Source: Sacculina carcini (Eukaryota > Arthropoda > Thecostraca > Sacculinidae). From it: a DNA stretch of 64,000 bases. The stretch lies in the NCBI GenBank assembly GCA_916048095.2, contig OU696593.1, positions 4,704,501 to 4,768,500 of the forward strand, given 5' to 3'. The translations under genes were made by a program, and so were the position numbers. The notes below the pieces were generated by a model. It searched no databases. It was not told the origin of the DNA and saw only the letters and a program-made list of their open reading frames with translations. This document shows, in pieces, positions 11,724 through 23,700 of this stretch; the stretch's first letter is position 1; each line of letters begins with the position of its first letter.

Positions 11724-14700
11724 AAACCCCCCCCCCCCCCCCCACACCCAAACCCCCCCCCCCACACACACACACATGCGCAATGATGTTGGTTGGCGCC
11801 CTTCCAACTTGTGCGGGTTGTACGCGCGGAACAAAGACCAAACTGTTGACGAGCATGAGAACCACCTGCCACTAGGGTGTATCGGCTTTGGTGGTCAAAT
11901 GATACTTTTATCTTATATATATTCACTAGTGTTTAATTGTAAGTTTTGTGTGCAGTTACCATATGATTTTTTTCAAGTTTACTGCAATAAGCTATATCAA
12001 TTATGCGTTGAAACTTGCGTGCTTTCATTTGTTCTGATCAGTGGTCAAAGGCGCTCAATATGTTAATTTTTATTAATGTTTCTAATTGATGCCTAATCAT
12101 ATTTTAATAATATGTATATATTGGTGAAGTAAAGTGAAATAGGTGAGATTTAGTTCTTTATATGTATGCCATTAACGCAATATCTTGATTCAAGTAGTGC
12201 TTTTCAATTATCGCACATTGTTTGTGGCTACACAGAATTAGAAGCAGATATTGTCCTTGTTTCTTAACTTGCCTAACATGAAGAACATGTCCTGCTTGAA
12301 GAACATGTCCTACTTGCTCCTATCATTGAACATAAGAATCAGCCTCATAAGACCTGATAGAGGTGCTATTTGTTCCATGAATGCCAACTTGGGCAGACAC
12401 TATTGACTAGTTTTTTCTACATCATTATCTTGACTAGTCACTCAACTCTAAGCTTAAGTGGAACATTCGGGCACTTTCATGGGCCTGATAACAATTCCCT
12501 CATGCTTGTGGCTATTAGGGAGCAGGTCAGAGGCGGTGCATTAGTTATTTCACTCTAGTCAACCTGCACATTAGGCGAAGTATGCGATGATACGGGACGT
12601 GTGCCTATTAAAGGCATTCAAACTGCACAGAGCTCACCTGGCCTGTCATGTTTGATGGAGCTTCCGCAACGCTACCAAGAGCTCATTTCGTAATTTCCCG
12701 GAGTTATGTGTCCACTGAATGAGCACTCTCACTGCATTAATGTGCGTTAATACAAAACTTATTCTTTACATGAAACCGTGCGCATTTATGCTACGCTTGT
12801 CGATAATGCTCATAATCGCGCATACAAACAACAAATATATATATGTGACGCTATCCAACGGCAATTTGTAAGCACATACCTGACACCGGACGGCTACAAC
12901 ACATTCATATTTATTTAAATCTACTCAAAATTCAGCATTGGATTATAGTTTTCTACAGTTTCTTTTATCATCGAAATTTCTGTTTTTGTTTTTTTTGTAG
13001 TGTATTCTTTCGTGTGTTGTTTGTATTTGTACACATGATATGTGTTTAGGTATTCATCTGGCCTTTGACTCGCCTTTCGATCTCTTATCAGACCTATGTT
13101 CAGAACCAAGGGAGCTATTCGTAAAACTTATCTCTTGTATTTGCTATCTATTCATGCTCGTTTCCCTTGGATTTTGTGCGATTTTTGTCCAATTAGCCAT
13201 TGTATTCTGCTTGTTTGTTCTGCTTGTTAATCTTCTGGCTTCTGCTCATCAAAAACACACAAACACACGTTAACAGCTACTTGGAGGCGATGTTCTACGG
13301 CATCAGGAGTATGCGAGCAAAGCAGGCCAAGAACCGCGAGGAACACGTCAAAAATTACATCTACATGATCTACAAGGACGCCGACGCCAACCTGCTGCGT
13401 CTGTTCGAGTCTTTCATGGAGTCGGCGCCGCAGCTCGTGCTGCAACTGTATATTCTGGTCAGTGAGCACGACCGGCACCGACGGCTTCCTCCGTCTCCGC
13501 TGTCCGGCGACATGGACACTCCGGACTCCGAACGCGCTCCTCACACGGCTCTCTCCGGTCAGTGACTAGCTTTCATTCCTCGCACGTGGTATACACACGA
13601 AGTTCAAGCTCACCTAATCGTGAACGATTTTGGTGTGATTTGAACTGATGCAGGCTGCTAAACTTGTTTCAGCTAAATCGACCAGAGCGTGTGATGCATA
13701 TGAAAAACGGTGCTCTATATTGGGGGGTTGGCTTTCATTTGAACAATCACTGTACTTGTCTGGGCTGGATTTAGTTCACGAATAATACAAGACAAGACAG
13801 GTATCGAAGCATGCAATGAGTGGTGAAGTATAATTCACAATTTTATGACTGAAATAATTAATCCGGAAGCAATTATAGTGGGGCCGATCCCCACAATTAT
13901 TTGTAGGATTCCGTGTATCCTGTCGTTTAGCATTGGTTATTGATGTTCGTGTACTAGAAATGTTTATTATATCTAGTACGTTTGTTATGTGATACTTAGT
14001 GCTACCAGTATTATTGATGCTAAATTATTTGCAATTCTAATTTTTTTTCAATTAACAGAACATAATATAATATTTTTAAGATACGCGCACTTCCCCTAAA
14101 TAGACATAATTATATACTACATATACAGCAGAGGAGATATGTAGTAGATATGTATTATGTATGTATGTATGTATGTACTATGTATTATGTATGGGTATTT
14201 TTCATACAATTCAACTTCATATGGACATGTGCGGTATAACGTACATTCATACAGTGGATAATTGCTAAACGTATGATATCATAACTCTATATCATATCAT
14301 ATCTCTATATCTGATGTTTATCGCGCCTTTGTTGATTAGTGCGCACGGTTGTTGTTGTATAACAAGGCATGAACACATACACACACACTCATACACACAC
14401 ATACACACTATCATATTATCTACACTGTAGTAGTTGTCTGGTGAACCTATTACAGTCACGCAACTTATCGGTGCACCTTGTTCATGTATATATGCATGCA
14501 CATACAAGCTTGCACTGGTTTTGCATTAAGTTGGGGTTGAGCGAACGAATGTGGAAACAGTTCCGATTGACTGTAACGGTGGTAATATGTTGTGATGTTG
14601 ATCTTGGTCGTTCGGCTGATTGTGATGTCTTGATAGTTCCTCTTGATGTTATGTTCCGCGATAACAAGTAATAGTCACCCAGTCGTATTTTAATTGTGTA

Positions 14701-17700
14701 TTTAGAAACCAGTCAAATCTACTCATATAACATAATAAGTCCTGAGCCTAATCCTCTAATGACGACTTCATAACTGCCTGCCTGGGTGAGTGACAAGTCC
14801 TACGTCGCAAGTCAAACTAAACCAACCACCAAGCACCGCCACCAAGCACAGCCTCCAAGCCCCCAATTCTTAGTAAACCCCGGTTTATATACCTACGAAC
14901 ACATGTCGTTGGCACCATATCCCGCAAGCAATACCAGCTGGCCAAACCGCTCGAACTACACAACCGGGACACAAGCTATTTCTAAACGCGATCTGACAGT
15001 ACACAGGCGTGTTGCCTCGAGATGATTAGCCAAGTCAGACGTACAAAAATGGTCATAAATTACTGTCACACATACTTCACACGTTGCGAAACATATCAGG
15101 CGCCGTGTACTACTGGTGTCGCTCTAACACATAAATTAGCCTAACGACAGCTGCACAAGCAGGCCGCGAAAGTACGCGAAAGTAAACTGAGAAAGAGAGA
15201 GAAAACCGAGTAAACTGATAGATAGAAAATTGGTCTGATTATAACTTTGTTATATTGACAAGTAACATTGATAAAGTTGCTATCTACTCGAATTGCAGTG
15301 TTGATAAGGTTGGACTCAGCTATATTGCGCTCTGAATGTCAGTTTATTTGGCCAAAATTGTGTGTTGTGAAGCACGTTTTTCAGTTGATACTTGCGCAAG
15401 TGTAATGGTGCGCATTCAACAGCTTGCGTTGTTTTCAACAAACAAACCATGTATTTGGTATAGCGCACTAATTTGCAAAGGCGCGAAAACGTACAAAATA
15501 GAGCAAAATAAGGTATAAACAGTGATAGGGGCTCAAAAAGAACAAAATTATATGAGCTGAAGTGACAAGGCACAAAAATATCAAGAGCAGTAAATATATA
15601 CAACAATCAAGAAAATCAAGAAAATATACACAGCGCATTATCAGAGGAGAGAGATAATAAAAGAATGGGATCAGAGAAATGTAGCTGACAGAGAAAATAT
15701 TTAATTTTGGGGTTGAGAGATAAGCCAAAAAAGAGTATCAGCAATTTCTATAGGGGTAAGTGGGCGGCGACGGAAGAGATAGTAAGTATAAATGAAGGGA
15801 AGCCGAAAAGGAAGAGTAGGATTTTTTCTGTAGAATGTGATGAGGAAGAGAGTTATAAAGTCGTGGAGCGGAAAAGTAGAAGGATTTAGCTGACCAGTTA
15901 GACTCGTGGTCATCAGGAGGACATACGAGGGGCACAGGACGGCGAACTAAAGGACGATCAGAGGGAGTTAGAAGCGAATACAGGTAAGAAGGTGGAGAAG
16001 GAGTATGGAGAAATTTATAGACAATGCAGCACAGCTTATGGTGGATTCTGGACAGAGCAGGCAACCAGCCAAGTTTACGAATATGGGCGGATGTGGGTGA
16101 CTTGGGGGGAAGACGAAGGACAAAGCGGCAAGAAATATTTATAATTGACTGGAGAGAGCGGATGGATTTTAGAGGAAGGTGAAAAAATAAAGAATTGCAG
16201 TAATCGATATGCGAAAAAATATATGAATTAAATAGAAGTGGAGCGGATGCCTCATCAAGATGAGAGCGGATCGGGTACAATTGACGTAAAACAAAACGAC
16301 AGGAACGTGAAATTTTGAAAATGTGTTGAGCGAATGACAGTGTGGGGTCAAATTGGACTCCTAGATTACGAATTTGTGAAGAAAGAGGTAGATCTATTGA
16401 ACAAGGAGTAATTTTGGGAGGATGGAAAAGAAGATAAACAGTTTTCTCAGGGTTCAGTAGGAGATTTCGAGAGGATGCCCACTCAGCTATGTGGGAGAGA
16501 AGTTTAGGAATTAGGTTAGTATTGGCCAAAGAAAAAGGAAAATAGATTTGTATGTCATCCGCATATATGTGAAAGGAGATGGGATAGCTGCGGAGAATAG
16601 GACAGAGGGAGGAAACGTACAGATTAAAAAGGAGAGGACCGAGAAGGGAGCCCTGTGCGACTCCGGATTCAAGTGGTCGAGGTGAGGAAAGTTCAGAATT
16701 ACAGCGCACAGAATAGGAGCGATCAGTGAGATAGGAGGACATGAGAGATAGAGCTGAGGAGGAGACACCAATATGGCATAGTTCATCACAAAGAATTGAG
16801 TGGTTGACGAGGTCGAATGCTGAGGAAAAGTCAAGAGAGATGAAGAGAACAGATTGACCTGAAGAGAAAGAAGCGAAAATGTCATTCAGTAGAGACAGAA
16901 GGAGGGTTTCAGTTGAATGATTAGAGACAAAGCCAGACTGGCAGGGATCGAGAGCAGAATATATACAAGGGCGAAGTTGAGAAAGGATAGCAGCTTCCAA
17001 AAGTTTAGAAGGCAAAGGGAGCAAGGAGATGGGTCTGTAACTGCTCGGAGTGTTGGCATCAAGGGAAGGTTTCTTAAGGATGGGAGAAACAATGGCATGC
17101 TTGGAGGCCAGAAAAGTCCCGTGGAGGAAAGAGGAGTTTACCAAATGTGTAAGAAAAGGGGCAAGGAGTAGAATAGAGTCAAAAAGTGCACGAAAATTTA
17201 TTGCATCTGAAGGACATCTGGACTTTTGCAATTTTTTCAGATATTTGGCAGTGGCGGCTGGGGAGATGGTGGAGAAAGATGACAAAGAGCAGTCAGAGGA
17301 AGGGAAAGAGAGAGGTAAAGAGGAGGATGGTAATTTAGCCTTGGCTTTGGCAATTTTCTCTGAAAAAATAAAGATAAAGTCGAAGCTGGAATGGAGCAGG
17401 TCTCAATACACAATCACCCACAATTTCAATACACAATCACCCACAGTGTATATGTAGTACACCAGGTACCAAGAAGCTTACATTATTCACATGCTATATT
17501 GTATTGTATTATATTACATTGTGTGTGAGGCATACTCTGTAAGGTATCGTATACTATTTTATGTGTATTGTATGAACACCAAAATTGATCTAAATCGGTC
17601 ATTTTGACAAGTTGTTCAGAGGTCCTCTACTTACGAACATTCCGTGCATACATTTATTTATTATTATAAATAGGTCCAAAAATTGTTATAAAGATGCTAG

Positions 17701-20700
17701 CAAACTTCAAGTTTCCCGGGTGCGAATATATTTGACGAGTTTGCTGCGCCGTGGCGCTGCTGCGATCGTCAGCTGTGCGCCATAAATACGAAATAGCATG
17801 TGTTTACTGTGTCCTCGTGTACCGCCAATTTTTGTGCTTTACCTGTGCATCATTCCATCGTAATGTCGGGTGTGAAGCGAAAGATAAACAGTGAAGCCAG
17901 TGGAAGTGTCAAGAAACGTCAGGCTATAACATTACAGGTGAAAATGGACATACGAACAAACGCACTTACACGAACAGCCTCTCGGTCCCCATTATGTTCG
18001 TAAGTTGGGGACTTGCTGTATTATGAATAGTCTGTGAGAGACGTTGTGTGAGGTATGTCTTGTGTATGTCATATGATGTATGTCATATGATGTATGTTGT
18101 GTGAGGTATGTTGTGTGGTGTATGGTGTATGGTGTGGTGTATGGTGTGTGGTGGCAGTGACACTGCAAGTGATAGCAATCACCACCAGTTTGTTCTCGCT
18201 CGCCTGGTCTTTGTGCAGTTACCAGCGGTCACTGCGCTACAGTCTGCCTGCCAAGTGCAACTTGACCGTCTCAGCCACGACCGTCTTGTTTCTCTGGCAC
18301 TTGTGCAGTATTGGTCAGTCATTCACCCGGCCACCAAGCTCGTGTCTGTGTGTGTGTGTGTGTGTTAAATGACCCGAGCTCATCTGCAACAATGGTTGCC
18401 AACCTTTTTACAACCAATCAAGCATATCGACCCAAGCCTACAACAGTTACACCAATTGTCTTCATATCTAATATGTATGCTTTTAATAATAATTTAATTT
18501 AATCGTGGTCTGCTTCAATCAAAACATAATGATAATTTCATCATGGTCTGCTTAGAATCCTAAGACTAGGCTTTATGTATTTTTATGTTTACAGTATCTA
18601 ATTACGATGTATTTAGTGGCAAAATAATTAGTGACCAACATTATCGAACCAAATAAATGGCTTGGCCACCCAACTGGGTGACGATCCAGGTTTTGGGAAC
18701 CACTGATCTACAGATAATAACAAAAGTGACCGTATACTGTTGTGTGGCCAGGAAGTTTTGGAAAATGTATGTTTCAAAAATATTTGGATAGTTTGCATTA
18801 TTTCAAAGTAGTCAATCAAATATGGGATTTCATTGATAATTTGAGCATTTCCCGAAATTTCTGTACTAAAGACGAGTTGATATACGATACAACGTTGACT
18901 AGATAACGCGGTTTTTATTGCATGTGCAGCCACTTGGTTTGTTTACCCAAGCCGTTGAAAGCTTAGCCAAGAAGCAGTTTGACTATTGCGCAAGCTGCAA
19001 TATGCAGAGTTGAGCTGTGAATTTATGAGCAAATTTGTTTGTTTCTACCCAAATTGATTTATCAGGCACTCTTTCCACTCTTTCTATTGTTCCTCATCCT
19101 CTCTTATCTCGTTCTACATTATGCAGTTGTGTGACGGAATTTTGATGAGCTTCTGCAAGCCATTTCAGCTGTTTTCGAGTGCGTCTAACTTCTTATGTTT
19201 GTCGTACTGCGTATTATGTGATGATGATGCCTATTCGCCTTAGACCAGTGGTTCTTAATGGTGTTCAGTGCTCGCACATTTTTCAAATCAGCACTCAGTT
19301 CTGGCACCTCTTGGATTATTGATAGCTATGATGGAAACGCTGACGATACAAACGACGTGATACAACTTCTTGTTCTATATATAGTCATACAGCAAACTGT
19401 TCATCCATTGTGCGTTGATGTTAATAAATGCTTAGAGAATAGTATGTTTATGTTTTCTGCTGATTTGTTTCTGAATTGTTCTAAATCGTCTAACAAATAA
19501 ATCTCCAAGGTCCACTCTTGGTCGGCATTAAGTCTACTGTTGACAATGCTCGTAAGTATTGGTGCTGTTCAATCGTCGTTGCAGGTCTGTAATGTCATCC
19601 TAATCAGTAGGGTGCCTTTTGTTGCAAATGCAACTTTTTCATCATATACTCTGTTTATCCTGAGCAGCCCAAAAATCAATATTTTAATGATCTGAGGTAA
19701 GCATTAAACAAGTTATAAATGCAACTTTTTGGAAGTTTTTGTTTTTTAGCGCAATTTTTGCAACTTTTTATTTTTAAGAGGAAATATTTGGATTTAGGAC
19801 AATTCTTGAACTTTTAAAATAATTATTTCACACTATAAAAAAAACTGTTCAGTTATAAAGTTGTGCAATGCAGCATTTTTTCATTTATTGTTTACATAAT
19901 CTGGATAAGCATGTATTCAGTCTTGTTCCTGTGTTCGCCGCGTGTGGTTGTGTTTCCGTTCGCTCCTTCATGCTCTTATCTGTGTGCTGATCTCGGTGTC
20001 TTACCAACCATGTCACCCTCTGCAGCCGGCGAGCGTGCGTGTAAGTGTGGTGAGCCGGTGGGGGATGCCTCTGTCATCGAGTGCGAGGGATGCGCCGGCA
20101 TGTTTCACGTGTTAGTCCGGCAGCCAAAGTGATGATTTTTGTTTAACCTTGCAGTAGAGGTCCCATGAAGGGTTTCGATGGATTTGGTACCCCCAGACAT
20201 TGTAGAATCCAAAATCAGAGGGTGCCAAGCTGGCACCTTTGGGCGTTTTCTGAAAATCGTTGATTCTCATGGTACCCGGTACCCCCCTTTTCGCGATATG
20301 CAAAAAACGAAAATATTCATATCTTCACCAATATAGCTGATATAAATACAATTTTGGTATCAAATTGTATGTTTTCAGACATGAGGAATCCAATGGACAC
20401 ATTATTGTCATGATCTGAAATAGTCTTTATAGCCAAACATCATCATTCTACCCCAAAACACCAAATAAAAACATTATTTTTTTCTGAATTATATATTTGA
20501 TCTGATTTATGATGCATTCAAGTGAAAATCAGTACAATAGGGATATTAGACATTATATGAACATCAGAAACGTTGGTGACAAACACCATAGAGACTGTAT
20601 AAAGGATCTAAAAAATAATAAACAATATCTAAAGTCTAAGAAGCTTTGTTTCCATCATCGTCGTCATCATCATTTTCGACAACTGTTCTAGTGTGCTCAT

Positions 20701-23700
20701 TGCAGCAATCCAATCCACCTTCACAACTGCAAAATATTTTTTATGGAAGCAAGCATCTGATGAAAGCAAGACAACAAAACTCTGGGTAGATAACCTGCTC
20801 AAACCTGTCCTTCTGATGATGTTGTTTTGTTGAGCTGAGAAGGAAGCAGATTGGGCACTTCATTTGTATGCTGTAGAACACATGATTCCCTACTTTTTTC
20901 TGCGTGCCACCCAAATTATGCCCACTATGGGCTATATTACCTTCGCTCACTTACAGCAATTCCACCAGACCTCTTGGAGAGATTCATGAAAGGAGAGCAT
21001 GTCACCCGTCATACCCCAGGTGTATGGAACGGAATGTGGACGGACATGATGATCGAGACAACGTTCATGGGGTATGGAAAAGGACCCAATGGCATTATTG
21101 GCATCACACTCAAACCAAACACGCTGAAGACCTGGGTCTTAAGTCTCCATACTTGTAGTGTATTAGCCAAAGGCGTCTGTGATATGACCTCACATGACCA
21201 ACATCAGCACCTTCACAAGGAAGAGATGAAAGCTCGGATGGCATCAGATGCTTTGGACCGCAAGAATATCAGAGAGAAATTACAAGGTTCTATTGATCCA
21301 CTTGATCCATCCTCACACTCACATGGTGATCTTGTCCACGTTGTGAGCGGTAGAATAACAACTGACCCAACAGTGAACGTTCATGAATCAGTATCAATAG
21401 GAACGCAGATGATGAAGCAATATGAAAGCACATGGCCTGGCGGTTTCCATGATACGCTTCCTAAGAAAGTGCATACACTAGCAATCACCAAGAAGCGCAT
21501 CCAAGTTGGCAAAACGAAGGTAAATTACACCAATTTCATATATTCACGCATCATTGGTCTGCATGCTTCTGGTCGAGAGATGAACCTAAATGAGGTTCTG
21601 ATGTATGACCTGTTACCGATTCCTACTTCGATGTTCACCGACAATGGCGAGATGAGATTAGCAAAAAATAAATAAACACTCAAAAACATGCTGAAAGTTG
21701 AGATAACTGGACGATCTGCACCCAAAGCGAACATTGTGATCATTGATGGCTCAGCTGTATTGTGGGTGATTCACTGGCCAACACAAGGAACAGTCAAAGA
21801 CTTCATTGACAATGTTGTATCATACGTAACAACCAAGATGAAAGAGGCTGATGTGTACCTGATATTTGACCGATACAAAACTTACAGCACCAAAGGAGTC
21901 ACTCGTACTGCAAGAGGGAAGGAGGCAAGCAGACACCACCAGTTGTCGCTGTCAGCACAACTGCCTTCTCAGAAAGTGGTGCTGACAGTATCATACAATA
22001 AAGTACAGCTCATTGCTCTGATTGTAGACGCCCTACAGACACAGAAAGACCGCATAGGATTGACCAATCAAAAACTAGTGGTCACAGGGCCAGATCCAGT
22101 ACCAGTAGAAATAAGCCATTGCATGAGCATCCATCGAGCAGATCTGCGCAACACTCAGGAAGAGGCTGATGTCATTATAATACACCAGCTATTGTGTATT
22201 CTTGACAGCATAAGAGAGGGCAGTGTCAGCGTCATTTCAGATGACACTGATGTGTTCGTCTTGTTAGTCCACTTTTATCATGAACGAAACCTCACTTGTA
22301 ATTTGACGATGGAAGCTACATCCAAAGAAAGGAAGTCCATTGACATACAGGCAACTGCACATCGCCATAAAGACATCGCTGGCCAGCTGTTAGCTGGCCA
22401 TGCATTGTCAGGCTGCGACACAGTAGCTCAGTTATGTGGCATCGGAAAAACCAAAGTTGTGAAAGTTCTTCAGGCAGGTCATCAGTTGTTAGAACTTGGG
22501 AATACGACTGCCGCACTAGCTGATGTAATCCAAGAGTTCACCACATTCATAGGTGCTTGCTATGGACATGTAGAAGCCGTGACGATGACCGATGTATGAT
22601 TCAATACGTGGAAAGTGAAAACAGCAAATGCAAACATTGTTTCTGCACCAAAGCTCATGTCTCTCCCTCCGACCAATGAATCTTTCCATCAGAATGTTCT
22701 AAGAGCCCACTTGCAGTGCTGTATTTGGAAGCATGCTGCGGAACCAAACCCACCAGAGATTGATCCGACCATGCATGGATGGCACCGAGATACCGTCAAC
22801 AATATGCTACAACCCACTATGCTTCCGCCCAATACCTCTGCGGCACCTAAGGCCATTCTCAAACTGATCAAATGCACTTGTGAAAACTGCAAGTCAGCCA
22901 GATGCTCTTGCTCTTCTGCAATGCTTCCATGCACAATATTTTGCAGTTGTGAAGGTGGATTGGATTGCTGCAATGAGCACACTAGAACAGTTGTCGAAAA
23001 TGATGATGACGACGATGATGGAAACAAAGCTTCTTATACTTTAGATATTGTTTATTATTTTTAGATCCTTTATACAGTCTCTATGGTGTTTGTCACCAAC
23101 GTTTCTGATGTTCATATAATGTTTGATATCCATAGTGTACTGATTTTGAGTTAAATGCATCATAAATCAGATCAAATATATAATTCAGAAAAAAATAATG
23201 TTTTTATTTGGTGTTTTGGGGTAGAATGATGATGTTTGGCTATGAAGACTATTTCAGGTCATGACAATAATGTGTCCATTGGATTCCTCATGTCTGAAAA
23301 CATACAATTTGATACCAAAATTGTATTTATATCAGCTATATTGGTGAAGATATGAATATTTTCGTTTTTTGCGTATCGCGAAAAAGGGGGGGGGGGGTAC
23401 CGGGTACCATAAGAATAAACGATTTTCAGAAAACGCCCAAAGGTGCCAGCTTGGCACCCTCTGATTTTGGATTCTACAATGTCTGGGGGTACCAAATCCA
23501 TCGAAACCCTTCATGGGACCTCTACTGCAAGGTTGTCTCACACTTCCACCGGACTATGTCGTGCGCCGCGCTGACCAACCCTGCGTATAACGCTATACGC
23601 AGGTACAAGCTCTTCTGGCTGTGTGCAGAGTGTAAGGAGGACTACCGTGCGTCCCGTCGCCCCTCACTCACCGTGGAGAGAGTGTCTGCGGTGATTGATA

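Larger units (their letters stand above)
20145..23534 (+). mobile_element. DNA-transposon-like element with ~610-bp inverted repeats and a PIN/FEN-like + CXC protein
   Basis: Near-identical inverted repeats at 20145-20751 and 22922-23534 (outer end AACCTTGCAGTAGAGG) flank a decayed reading frame. The element splits the PHD finger of a LINE ORF1, so the empty site can be inferred. No clean target duplication: left flank TTAA, right TTGT, or GTTT/GTCT. Of the long-TIR superfamilies considered, none is supported: no DDE-type transposase or THAP domain was seen. The coding part belongs to a family of large uncharacterised animal proteins that I recognise by its motifs but cannot name. Lies in XKR intron 4. 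Confidence 0.75.

Noticed and set aside
11540-11926. Open frames rich in VC/CV or TH/HT
   Set aside because: Direct translation of the (CA)n and poly-C microsatellite. The same applies at 34099-34394, 38907-39596 and 54447-54922.
11776-12066. Possible extra XKR exon after the CA repeat
   Set aside because: Exon 2 to exon 3 already joins in phase at a conserved family position (LLR-YLE), leaving no room for it.
20141-23538. TTAA target duplication (Kolobok or piggyBac type) for the long-inverted-repeat element
   Set aside because: TTAA is present at the left junction only; the right side reads TTGT. No matching transposase motifs.
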